DNA of 64,000 nt, taken from NCBI GenBank assembly GCA_017621845.1, contig JAGASI010000010.1, positions 1-64,000 on the forward strand. The letters run 5' to 3'. The notes under the pieces are model-generated. The model searched no databases. It saw only the letters and a program-made list of their open reading frames with translations, and was not told the origin of the DNA. The translations under genes and the position numbers were made by a program. The DNA is from Muribaculaceae bacterium. Its GTDB lineage: Bacteria; Bacteroidota; Bacteroidia; Bacteroidales; Muribaculaceae. Each line of letters begins with the position of its first letter. Positions within the stretch are counted from its first letter, which is position 1. Positions 34,969 through 43,575 of this stretch are shown here, piece after piece.

Positions 34969-37368
34969 ATGAAAGCTAAATTGTTTACCCTAATCATGGC
35001 GTCGGCTATGGCACTGTCTGTAAGCGCACGCGACGCCGCCGGACTCAAAATCTATATCAACCCCGGTCACGGTGGCCACGATGGTGGAGACCGTCCTGTA
35101 ACCGTTCCTCCATATGAGGCAGGCGACCCAAACGGATACTGGGAGTCCAACTCCAACCTTGACAAAGGTTTAGCCCTGCGCGACATGCTCCAAGCCAAGG
35201 GATACACCGTAGAAATGTCTCGCGTCACCAATACCGATGATGACGACCTCCCGCTATCTACAATTGTAAATCTATCCAACAAATCCAAGGCCGACCTGTT
35301 TTTCTCAATCCATTCCAATGCAACAGGCACATCATCGCGACGCAACTTCCCATTGATGCTTTTCCGTGGCTATGACAATGACCCCGAGCGTCCCAACTCT
35401 TTGAAAATATGCCAAATACTCAATAAATACCTGCTTCAGAACCAAGCTACCTACTGGACCTCGACCAATATCAATTGTCGTGGCGACTGGTCTTTCTACT
35501 CCTCATGGGGAGACAAAGTCGGACTTGGTGTCCTGCGTGGCAACAACATCGATGGCATGCTGTCCGAGGGCTCATTCCACGATTATATTCCCGAGACCTA
35601 CCGATTACTGAACAAAGACTTCTGTTGGCTGGAGGCATGGCATTTCCGCAAAGCCATCGATGAGTTCTTTGATGTACCCGGTGTAGAAAATGGTGTTGTT
35701 GCCGGACGTCTTAATGACGTGCGCGTGCTACGTGACGGCCAATATGCAATGTTTGGCGAAGACAAAATGGCAACAATCCAGGGTGCCAAGGTGTCGCTCA
35801 TCGATGCCACCGGCAATGTTGTTGACACCTATACAACCGAGCCTCAACACATTAACGGCTTCTATCTGTTTAAAGAAGTAAAACCCGGACACTACACAGT
35901 CAAAGCCGAAATCGACACCCACTTCCCGGTCCAGACCGAAGTCGATGTTGTCGCCGACGAAGTAACGTTTGCCAACATGACCATGCAGAAACAACGTGTC
36001 ACTCCCCCCGAAGTCATTTCATATTCTCCTGTTTGGAAAGAAGGAGACGAGGCTCTGCTGTGCAACACCCCCATCACATTTAACTTCAACTGGGACATGG
36101 ATGTCGCCTCTACAGAAGCTGCATTCAAGATTGATCCTCCAGTCGAAGGCAAATTCACCTGGGAGGACATCAATTACCGCATGGTTTTCACCCCCTCCTC
36201 GCCCTACCTCACCAACACAGTATATACTGTCACTCTTGACAAATCGGCCAAACACGCTGGCATGACTCCAATGAACGAATCCGTGTCATTCAAGTTTGCC
36301 ACTACCGACCGCAACTTTATGTCAATCCTCGGTTCTTTCCCCAAACAAGACGAGGAAGTTCACTATAAAGACGCTACGATAGAATTCCGATTTGACAAGC
36401 TCCCCAATTGCACCGGAATACAGAAAAAACTCAATTGCACCGATTCCCAAGGCAATACCCTGTCATTTGACGTACGTAACATGAAGAATTCCAAAGTTGG
36501 CGCCGAGTACGGCTGGTTCCGCATACCACTTGCCAAGCCTCTAACCCCCGGTGAGACCTATACACTCAAGGTTGACGGCACTGTCGCTGACAAAGATGGC
36601 ATCACCATACCCGAGCCTATAACACTCACATTCAAGGCTGTAGATGCATCTAATGACAAGGGCGAGACAAATATCATCGATGACATGGCAACCCCTGCCA
36701 ACTATGCTCTCGACACCGAAGGCTCTATTGCCTGCTCATCAGCCACTGTAGCCCAGACCAAAACCGCTCAGACCCTATTTGGCGCGGCAACCTCGTTCAC
36801 CTACAAGTTTGATGCCGACGAGGCTGAGGTACTGTTCAAGCGCACTTCAACCGCCGAAAAAATTGTCAACCCCGGCAAATACATAGGTGTACATCTCAAT
36901 GGAGACCTTACCGGCAACAAGGTCTATCTTGAATTTATGACCGATATAGCTACACAATATTTATATGTAGGCGAGATGGACTTCCTGGGTTGGCGATACT
37001 TTGCTGTTCCCGCCAACCTGGAGACCGCCGGGAAGTTATCAGGTGTCAAGATTGTGCGTAATCCCTCTCAATCTTCGTCCTCTGGCACCTTCTCAATGGA
37101 TAACATCTACCTCACCGACGATGCCAACTCGGTAGAAAATATCGAAATTTCATCTCTGACCGTGTATCCCAACCCGGCCTCAGAATATCTCATCGCCAAC
37201 GCCGACTGCACAATACATTCAATTGAACTTTACTCGGCAGGAGGAGTCAAAGTTGCCCACGCTGACGGCAATATCCTCAATGTATCGGAAGTCGCCGAGG
37301 GTACCTACTTCGCTGTAATCACCACTTCAGCAGCACGTTCCTCTAAAACCATCATCATCAAACATTAA
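34969..37368 (+). CDS. secreted N-acetylmuramoyl-L-alanine amidase, multidomain (first copy)
   Basis: 799 residues. Signal peptide (1-20). Amidase_3 domain (about 25-225) with zinc ligands His34 in INPGHGGHDGG, the Glu of YWESNSN, the His of FFSIHSNA, and a catalytic Glu in LSEGSFHD. Then a prealbumin-like carboxypeptidase-regulatory domain (AKVSLIDATGNVVDTY), two SbsA-type Ig-like domains, a jelly-roll-like domain with DFLGWRYFAVP and a clear type IX sorting domain (LTVYPNPASEYLI and a terminal KTIIIKH). It cleaves the bond between muramic acid and the stem peptide. Export through the outer membrane points to foreign, not own, peptidoglycan as substrate (inference). Confidence 0.9.
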   Translation: MKAKLFTLIMASAMALSVSARDAAGLKIYINPGHGGHDGGDRPVTVPPYEAGDPNGYWESNSNLDKGLALRDMLQAKGYTVEMSRVTNTDDDDLPLSTIVNLSNKSKADLFFSIHSNATGTSSRRNFPLMLFRGYDNDPERPNSLKICQILNKYLLQNQATYWTSTNINCRGDWSFYSSWGDKVGLGVLRGNNIDGMLSEGSFHDYIPETYRLLNKDFCWLEAWHFRKAIDEFFDVPGVENGVVAGRLNDVRVLRDGQYAMFGEDKMATIQGAKVSLIDATGNVVDTYTTEPQHINGFYLFKEVKPGHYTVKAEIDTHFPVQTEVDVVADEVTFANMTMQKQRVTPPEVISYSPVWKEGDEALLCNTPITFNFNWDMDVASTEAAFKIDPPVEGKFTWEDINYRMVFTPSSPYLTNTVYTVTLDKSAKHAGMTPMNESVSFKFATTDRNFMSILGSFPKQDEEVHYKDATIEFRFDKLPNCTGIQKKLNCTDSQGNTLSFDVRNMKNSKVGAEYGWFRIPLAKPLTPGETYTLKVDGTVADKDGITIPEPITLTFKAVDASNDKGETNIIDDMATPANYALDTEGSIACSSATVAQTKTAQTLFGAATSFTYKFDADEAEVLFKRTSTAEKIVNPGKYIGVHLNGDLTGNKVYLEFMTDIATQYLYVGEMDFLGWRYFAVPANLETAGKLSGVKIVRNPSQSSSSGTFSMDNIYLTDDANSVENIEISSLTVYPNPASEYLIANADCTIHSIELYSAGGVKVAHADGNILNVSEVAEGTYFAVITTSAARSSKTIIIKH

Positions 37369-37375
37369 CAATTAT

Positions 37376-37411
37376 TGCAAGTACCACCCGGGATACAAGG
37401 TGGTACTTGCA
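37376..37411 (+). terminator. hairpin between the two propeller-amidase pairs
   Basis: Perfect 13-bp arms TGCAAGTACCACC (37376-37388) and complement (37399-37411), 10-nt loop, T-poor tail. It could attenuate expression of the second pair. Confidence 0.65.
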
Positions 37412-37442
37412 TCAATTTTAGAGTTATTACAGATTAACAATA

Positions 37443-38270
37443 ATGAAAAGATACACCATCCTCGGCGCCATCGTCATCACTTTCATGACCGGCAACGCTA
37501 CCGACTTCTCACCGGCTGTCAAGCTCAATCTCCCCACGGCAGGCGCCCACCCCATCCTGAGTCCCGATGCCTCCAAAATGCTTTACACCACCGACAATCA
37601 TTGTGGGCTATCGATGGTCGACCTGAATACCATGCACACTACCGTCATCGATGAGTCAATGGCTGCCGGCAACAACCCCGCTTTCAGCCCCGACGCCAAC
37701 TCGATTGTCTATCGCACGGCATCGACCAACGACGGACTACTCGTCCACGACATACGTGTCTATGACCTCAATGAGGGTAAGTCCAAAGTAAAAGCACAAT
37801 ACTCGCGATCCACAGCCGAACCTATCGAATATACCGGTTCTACAAATTATGCCATTGACCGCTATCACGACATCCTCGTATGCCACGATGGCGTCTCCAA
37901 GAAAATCTCCCCCCTGCCCGATGCCCACTCCTATCTGTGGGCCTCACTGTCACCTGACGGCAAACACCTTCTTTTTACCGAGCCATTCAAAGGCGTCTAT
38001 GTGGCAAATGCCGACGGCTCCAATCCCGTGCTCCTGGCGCCCAAAGGAGACTACGCCTCATGGGTCAACGATAACACCATTGTATATGTCCTCAGCCATG
38101 ACGACGGATATATCATCCTTGACTCATCATTGATGGCCATAAACATTGACGGCACTGAAGCACGTCAACTCACTCCCAATGACATGATTGTAGGCGAAGC
38201 ATCAGCTGCCAACAATCACATCGTATTCTCAACCATCTCGGGTGACCTATATCTTATTAATGCTAAGTAA
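37443..38270 (+). CDS. secreted TolB-like beta-propeller protein (second copy)
   Basis: 275 residues with a short signal peptide (to about NATDF). At least four PD40-like units are visible: AHPILSPDASKMLYTT, NPAFSPDANSIVYRTA, LWASLSPDGKHLLFTEPF and DGTEARQLTPNDM. The segment LSPDGKHLLFTEPFKGVYV closely parallels the first copy. It lies 20 nt before the second amidase gene and after the 37376 hairpin. It is probably a binding module acting with the amidase; no enzymatic residues are evident. Confidence 0.78.
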   Translation: MKRYTILGAIVITFMTGNATDFSPAVKLNLPTAGAHPILSPDASKMLYTTDNHCGLSMVDLNTMHTTVIDESMAAGNNPAFSPDANSIVYRTASTNDGLLVHDIRVYDLNEGKSKVKAQYSRSTAEPIEYTGSTNYAIDRYHDILVCHDGVSKKISPLPDAHSYLWASLSPDGKHLLFTEPFKGVYVANADGSNPVLLAPKGDYASWVNDNTIVYVLSHDDGYIILDSSLMAINIDGTEARQLTPNDMIVGEASAANNHIVFSTISGDLYLINAK

Positions 38271-38290
38271 CCCTTAACCTCGATTTTATT

Positions 38291-40741
38291 ATGAAACTCA
38301 AATATACTATTGGGGCACTTGCATTGACAGCCCTCAGCGCCACCTGCTTCCAGCCCATTCAGGCCAAAAAGATGAGCGACCTGAAAATCTATATCAACCC
38401 CGGTCATGGTGGATATACATCCAATGACCGTCCAATCAGAATTCACCCCTTTGAACAAAATGACACCTTAGGCTACTGGGAGTCCAAGTCCAACCTTTAC
38501 AAGGGCTTGCACATGTATCACATCCTCGACTCCTTAGGAGCGACACCCTATCTGTCACGCATAAAGAATACCGAAGCCGATGACCGCTCCCTCTCAGGTA
38601 TCTCGGCCGAGGCCAACAAATTGGGCGTAGACCTGTTCTTCTCCATACACTCCAATGCAGGAGAAAACGTCAACTATCCAATCATGCTCTATCGCGAAAA
38701 TAAAATAGGCACCCCCCGATATCCCGAGAATGTCACCCTCTCCAAGATCCTGTGGAAAAACCTCCATTCAAGCCAACTCACCCACTGGACCCGCGACAAG
38801 GAATATGTCGAGGGAGATCTCACTTTCTACCAAAACATGTGGGAAGGCGGCCTTGGCGTCCTGCGTAGCCTGTATGTAGTAGGCCTGCTCTCCGAGGGCT
38901 CGATGCATGAGCACCGCCCCGAGGCCCACCGACTGATGAATGATGACTATTGTTGGCTCGAAGCATGGCATTTTGTCAAATCAATCATGGAATTTTATAA
39001 CACCGAGGACACATTTGTCACCGGCAATGTCGCAGGCATAGTTCACGATGACCATAACTTAAGAGAATTTGTGATGCCTGCCGGCTTCAGCAAATTCGGG
39101 CGTGACCTCTTGGCCCCCATCAACGGCGCACATGTAGAATTGGTAGATGCCTCCAACCGTGTAATACAGACACGCACCACCGATGACATGTACAACGGAG
39201 TGTATGTTTTCCGCAACGTATCCCCCGGCACCTACACTGTACGCACCTCGGCCAACGGATACTATGACATATCCCACGAGGTAACCGTTACCGCCAACGA
39301 AGTCACATATCAAGATATGCCTATGACTTACCGTCGAGAGTCCCCCTTGACAGTTACCGGATACTCGCCCAACGTAGGTGCCGATGACGCTGTATCATGT
39401 GCCTCGCCCATAGAAATTACTTTTAACCACGACATCGACGTGGCATCATTTGAAAAGTCATTCTCCATCACCCCGGCTGTCGAAGGATACTTCACCTACT
39501 CTGACTCCTACCACAAGGTTTCGTTCAAACCCACAGTAGCTTTTGAGGGAGGTATCACTTATACCGTCAATCTCTCCACCGACCTCAAGACTACCGACCC
39601 CTACTACTCAGCACCCAACCTTTCAGAGCCTCTGGAGTTTTCGTTCATGACACGTTCACGCTCGCGATTGTCTAAAATAGACCAATTCCCGGCCAACGAC
39701 GGTCAAGTATACTATGTTGCTCCTCAGATTGAGTTCAGATTTGACTACCGTCTTGATGCCAACATATATGACCCTGTGACCATCACTGACGAGTCAGGGA
39801 ACAAGCTCACTATCAGCAAACGAACAACTAAGTCCAACACTCTGTCCAACAACTATGGAAACGTAATATACACCCTTCCCAACCTCGAGAAAGGCAAGAA
39901 GTATACGGTATCCGTTTCCGGCGAACTGCGCGACCGCGAGAACCTGCCACTGATTGACGGCTTCACGACAACATTTACCGCCATTGACGCCACCGATGTA
40001 GCTTACGTCGAGCCCGACTCAACCTCGGTATTTGACACATTTGAAGACGCCGCCGACATCTCGCCTCTTCAAGATGAGTCGGTAGGCATCAACGGCATGC
40101 TCAACTCTATGCGCTCCACTTCAGTCAAGCTTTTTGACAAAGCCTCGGGACGTATAACCTATAAGTTTGCCGACACTCACGGCGGACAAGCCTTATGGGC
40201 CTATAACGGACCCTCAGCCCAGTTCTATCCCGGCGACCACCTCGGTATGTATATCAACGGTGATTTTATGAACCATGAACTATGGGTAGGGCTCGCTGCC
40301 GGCACCAACATCAAGTACACCAAGGTTTGTGACATTGACTTCCTCGGTTGGCAATACCGCGAGGTCGAGCTCAACAACCTCGAGGCCGACTTTGCTCCTT
40401 TCACCCTCTCCCAGATTAAAATTGTACAGAAAGAAAGCCCCATCACCCAGAACGGCCAACTCGCCTTTGACAACCTCACCGTCATCAAGGCCACAAACGC
40501 CATAGAGGACATTACCGCCGACTCCGGCACATCATCTATGCAGGCCTATGTCTCAGGCTCTACAATCTATGTCTTAGGGGCCGGCACATCCTATCCGGTA
40601 AATATTTACTCGGCAACCGGCTCACTTATAACTTCAGTAAAAGCCTCGGCCGATGGGAATGTCACCATTCAAGCCGGACATCTCACCCACGGCGTGTACA
40701 TCATCAGCTGTGGTCCCAATACCGTACGCCTAATTTACTGA
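38291..40741 (+). CDS. secreted N-acetylmuramoyl-L-alanine amidase, multidomain (second copy)
   Basis: 816 residues, colinear with the first amidase. Signal peptide (to about 25), Amidase_3 domain with His39 in INPGHGGYTS, YWESKSN, FFSIHSNA and LSEGSMHE, so the zinc and catalytic residues are kept. The regulatory-like domain, two Ig-like domains and the DFLGWQYREV jelly-roll follow. The C-terminal sorting segment is more divergent (NIYSATGSLITSV, HGVYIISC). The two amidases differ enough that the duplication is old, which suggests distinct substrates. Last gene of the locus, followed by a strong terminator. Confidence 0.9.
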   Translation: MKLKYTIGALALTALSATCFQPIQAKKMSDLKIYINPGHGGYTSNDRPIRIHPFEQNDTLGYWESKSNLYKGLHMYHILDSLGATPYLSRIKNTEADDRSLSGISAEANKLGVDLFFSIHSNAGENVNYPIMLYRENKIGTPRYPENVTLSKILWKNLHSSQLTHWTRDKEYVEGDLTFYQNMWEGGLGVLRSLYVVGLLSEGSMHEHRPEAHRLMNDDYCWLEAWHFVKSIMEFYNTEDTFVTGNVAGIVHDDHNLREFVMPAGFSKFGRDLLAPINGAHVELVDASNRVIQTRTTDDMYNGVYVFRNVSPGTYTVRTSANGYYDISHEVTVTANEVTYQDMPMTYRRESPLTVTGYSPNVGADDAVSCASPIEITFNHDIDVASFEKSFSITPAVEGYFTYSDSYHKVSFKPTVAFEGGITYTVNLSTDLKTTDPYYSAPNLSEPLEFSFMTRSRSRLSKIDQFPANDGQVYYVAPQIEFRFDYRLDANIYDPVTITDESGNKLTISKRTTKSNTLSNNYGNVIYTLPNLEKGKKYTVSVSGELRDRENLPLIDGFTTTFTAIDATDVAYVEPDSTSVFDTFEDAADISPLQDESVGINGMLNSMRSTSVKLFDKASGRITYKFADTHGGQALWAYNGPSAQFYPGDHLGMYINGDFMNHELWVGLAAGTNIKYTKVCDIDFLGWQYREVELNNLEADFAPFTLSQIKIVQKESPITQNGQLAFDNLTVIKATNAIEDITADSGTSSMQAYVSGSTIYVLGAGTSYPVNIYSATGSLITSVKASADGNVTIQAGHLTHGVYIISCGPNTVRLIY

Positions 40742-40762
40742 TATACCTGCTTTTTACCATAT

Positions 40763-40798
40763 AAACAGCCACGAGCCCAAAGGCTCGTGGCTGTTTTT
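40763..40798 (+). terminator. terminator of the glycosidase/amidase locus
   Basis: Perfect 15-bp arms (40763-40777, 40782-40796) with a 4-nt loop and a T-run. It lies 22 nt past the second amidase. Confidence 0.92.
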
Positions 40799-40819
40799 CA
40801 TCGTTTTACGTCACAAAAT

Positions 40820-40835
40820 TTCTTGCCGGCAAGAA
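40820..40835. other. 16-bp perfect palindrome
   Basis: TTCTTGCCGGCAAGAA lies between two convergent transcription units, 67 nt from the end of the minus-strand operon. It could be a protein-binding site or the core of a short hairpin. Nothing else identifies it. Confidence 0.5.
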
Positions 40836-40901
40836 TCGTTTTAAGCGCAATGACTTATTTACCGTTAATATACACGATATTCTTGCATGTTTAGCAATAC
40901 A

Positions 40902-41399
40902 TTATCTCATTTTATTGTCAATCTTTCGTTTCAGCCAATCGGGAAGTTGACAACGTTCACTCAGAGTCTGACAAGAGACAGTTTTGTCGCCATCAGCAAG
41001 GGTAAATTTAAAGACAAGGGTACTATCGGTAGCATTTACCACTTGTACCTGCACATTCTTTTCTTGGTTCTCTGCGATAATAGAATCGTTACGGAAAACA
41101 TAATGCATCTGCGTCTGTCGTAGGATAGAATCACCCAATGTAACATAGGAGTCAAGAATGTTGTCGCGGTGATACACGTCGTAGATCTGAATTGTATCAG
41201 GCCCAAATTCCGTATAAACAGTATCAGGTTTGTCTCCTGTCATTACACATGTCATTGACGCGTATCTCCATGTGCCAAGTATAGGCAAAGGTTCCTCAAT
41301 CTGATTATCCAATATCTCTTTGGAGGCATTTCCACCACAGGAAACGAGTACCGCAGTGGTGATGGCTACCATTCCAATGTTATAAAGTACTTTATTCAT
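40902..41399 (-). CDS. lipocalin-like lipoprotein, end of the protease operon
   Basis: 165 residues with signal peptide and lipobox AVLVSCG. The body has a lipocalin-like start (LPILGTWRYASMTC) and alternating beta-strands (IQIYDVYHRDNILDSYV, HYVFRNDSIIAEN), ending in a basic helix (LKRKIDNKMR). Such short proteins of Bacteroidales are usually annotated only as lipocalin-like. It lies 95 nt downstream of the clostripain-family gene on the same strand, the last member of the seven-gene unit. It could bind a small ligand or inhibit the peptidases, but nothing in the sequence proves this. Confidence 0.65.
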   Translation of the reverse strand: MNKVLYNIGMVAITTAVLVSCGGNASKEILDNQIEEPLPILGTWRYASMTCVMTGDKPDTVYTEFGPDTIQIYDVYHRDNILDSYVTLGDSILRQTQMHYVFRNDSIIAENQEKNVQVQVVNATDSTLVFKFTLADGDKTVSCQTLSERCQLPDWLKRKIDNKMR

Positions 41400-41494
41400 T
41401 GCACGCTGTTTATTTGTTTTATCTATATCATGGATACTTCGTCGGGCATCATCTGTTCGGAGAATAAGCCTCAGCTTTCAGGTAAAATGGGAAT

Positions 41495-42814
41495 TCAATA
41501 TGTTTTTTCAATCAAATCAAAGCCACATGCAGTGTACCATTGATTTAAACGGTATGAACGTATTGCATAATTGACATAGTCCTTTAATTTTTGAGAGTCC
41601 GAGTAGTTTTGCAGTGCCATAATTGGATATACTGTCAATCCATTATAATATGATTCAATATTATTATTTACCACATCATACATTTTTAAATCCTGCATGA
41701 AACCTTCTTGATGAATTAAGCAAGCTTTATTGTATGCAGCAAACCAATCCTCAGTAAAAGCATCTGTTTTGCGCATGAAATCCACAAAGTCAAGTTGGGC
41801 ATAAGGAAAGTTTTTCTGAAAATATTCCTCCCCCTTACCGACATCCATATAGTTCTCCGTAAGATGGCATTTGTTTAGAAAAACATCCTTTATGTCTTCC
41901 ATTGTTACTTTACTGTTAGCCAAAGCTTTTTTTGTTTCTTTTGCCAAATTATCAAGCTGAGAGGTGTCTATGAGTGACATAGTAGCATATTTTTCACTTT
42001 CATCTAAGCTTCTATAAAGCCATTCCCAAGAATGTATCACAAATCTTGACAAATCAGCATGTGGCCTGGTGAATAGATACGGCAAATTCTCATGCCAAGG
42101 CCATCCAACTGAGGAAAGAGAAATTTCGCTTGCCACATAATACTTAGTTTTATGACGCAGTTCAAATGCTACTTCGACACTTGCCATCATACAGGCATGC
42201 ATTATTATGAATTCATAATCAGGTAGAGTCAAGTTGGCAATTTCTCTATTCTCAAGAAATTTCTCTGTATCTCCACCCATACCTCTGGCATTGTCATGTA
42301 CATCATCACTTTTGCCAATCGGAATAACGCCACTGCCATGTCCGAAAAGCATAAGACCATAACTATCAGCAGGAGCAATTGCACGAACATCCTTCTGAAC
42401 TTCCGGATAGCGGTTTATATCCCCACGAGCTTCAATTTTATCATATTGTTTGACAATCTCGCTCACGATGGCCTGGGTCTCATCATGTTTAATTTTTAAA
42501 AGGACCGGAGTGTCAAATTGTACAAAGTTGGGAGATGGATCGATATACACGTAAAGACTTCCCTCATAGCTATCGTCCCACCCGGCTTCCATTTTATTGA
42601 TATAATCAAGTTGACATTCACTAAGGAGAATCCCACTGTCACCAGTGACGTCTCCCCAGACGTACGCCAACACTGTTCTTCCAGTAGGCTGAGATTCTTC
42701 TGGCTGAGATTCATCGTTGATGATATCGTCATTGTGGCAGGAGGTGAATGTCAAGGCAAATGACAGCAATAAAATGGTTGCGATATTCCGACAGCGCAAA
42801 TGGACTGTATTCAT
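41495..42814 (-). CDS. clostripain-family (C11) cysteine peptidase lipoprotein
   Basis: 439 residues. Signal peptide with lipobox LTFTSC. The C11 catalytic dyad is visible: His159 in GLMLFGHGSG and Cys208 in IIMHACMMASVEVAFEL. A late region with WLYRSLDESEKYA and VDFMRKTDAF belongs to the family's second half. Clostripain/fragipain relatives cleave after Arg or Lys, often activate other secreted proteins, and mature by self-cleavage. Here it is lipid-anchored and probably periplasmic or surface-exposed. Codons of this operon appear more AT-rich than those of the flanking regions. It lies 20 nt downstream of the barrel gene. Confidence 0.85.
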   Translation of the reverse strand: MNTVHLRCRNIATILLLSFALTFTSCHNDDIINDESQPEESQPTGRTVLAYVWGDVTGDSGILLSECQLDYINKMEAGWDDSYEGSLYVYIDPSPNFVQFDTPVLLKIKHDETQAIVSEIVKQYDKIEARGDINRYPEVQKDVRAIAPADSYGLMLFGHGSGVIPIGKSDDVHDNARGMGGDTEKFLENREIANLTLPDYEFIIMHACMMASVEVAFELRHKTKYYVASEISLSSVGWPWHENLPYLFTRPHADLSRFVIHSWEWLYRSLDESEKYATMSLIDTSQLDNLAKETKKALANSKVTMEDIKDVFLNKCHLTENYMDVGKGEEYFQKNFPYAQLDFVDFMRKTDAFTEDWFAAYNKACLIHQEGFMQDLKMYDVVNNNIESYYNGLTVYPIMALQNYSDSQKLKDYVNYAIRSYRLNQWYTACGFDLIEKTY

Positions 42815-42834
42815 AATAGTTTATCTTACTTTAA

Positions 42835-43566
42835 TCAAAAACAAAACTTTATCCCGGCAAGAATGGCAATTGTAGTGTTGTATCTTGGCTGTTTGGAGTA
42901 TTCCATATAATTTTTTGTGGTTGATGTCAATCCATAATAACAACGCCCTTCCATCTCCACTTCCAATTGAGGCAAAACTCGATAGCAAACCCCGACTCCT
43001 CCTACCAATCCTGCATCAAAACGATTGTCTCGTTGGGAGTTGAAGCTATATTCTTTGTCGTATGGATAGAAAATTTTACCTTCTTCTTCATTCAATACCT
43101 CATCAGTATTAAAAGAATTTGATATTTCACATCCTTTAAGATGACTTTTAAGCCAATAACCTACATATCCACCGACATGCAGAAATCCCTTGATCTTATC
43201 ATCCCCAAAAGAGAAACGTGCCATCATGGGAAGCGAAAGATATTGGTCACTGCGGTTTTGAAAGGTTTTGTTATAACCACGATGCATCTTATAACCCTTT
43301 TGCAGATAAGTGAGGTCGGCGCGCACCGCCAACCAGTCAAGGATGCCATATTCTACCGGTACACCAACAGTAAAACCACTCCGGCCGTCGTATCTGAAAT
43401 CGTACGCATAATGCGTATCAATATGGTAGAAGTTGTAATCATATCCTGCTTCCACACCAACTTTCCATTGGGCTTGAGCTTGAAAAGCGGTGGTGGATGC
43501 CAACAGCATTAAAAACTTCAATATACATGTTTTTGAAAATATTTTGTCCATACTATCGTCTTTCAT
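42835..43566 (-). CDS. outer-membrane beta-barrel protein (PorT-like)
   Basis: 243 residues. Signal peptide (to about AQAQ), then alternating amphipathic strands typical of an eight-stranded barrel: WKVGVEAGYDYNFYH, LAVRADLTYLQKGYK, FLHVGGYVGYWLK, GLVGGVGVCYR, and a terminal IAILAGIKFCF with final Phe, the outer-membrane insertion signal. Loops are long and acidic. It lies 9 nt after the S41 gene and 20 nt before the C11 gene, so the three peptidase/barrel genes are translated from one message. It may anchor or export the peptidases (inference). Confidence 0.8.
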   Translation of the reverse strand: MKDDSMDKIFSKTCILKFLMLLASTTAFQAQAQWKVGVEAGYDYNFYHIDTHYAYDFRYDGRSGFTVGVPVEYGILDWLAVRADLTYLQKGYKMHRGYNKTFQNRSDQYLSLPMMARFSFGDDKIKGFLHVGGYVGYWLKSHLKGCEISNSFNTDEVLNEEEGKIFYPYDKEYSFNSQRDNRFDAGLVGGVGVCYRVLPQLEVEMEGRCYYGLTSTTKNYMEYSKQPRYNTTIAILAGIKFCF

Positions 43567-43575
43567 ATTTGGAGG

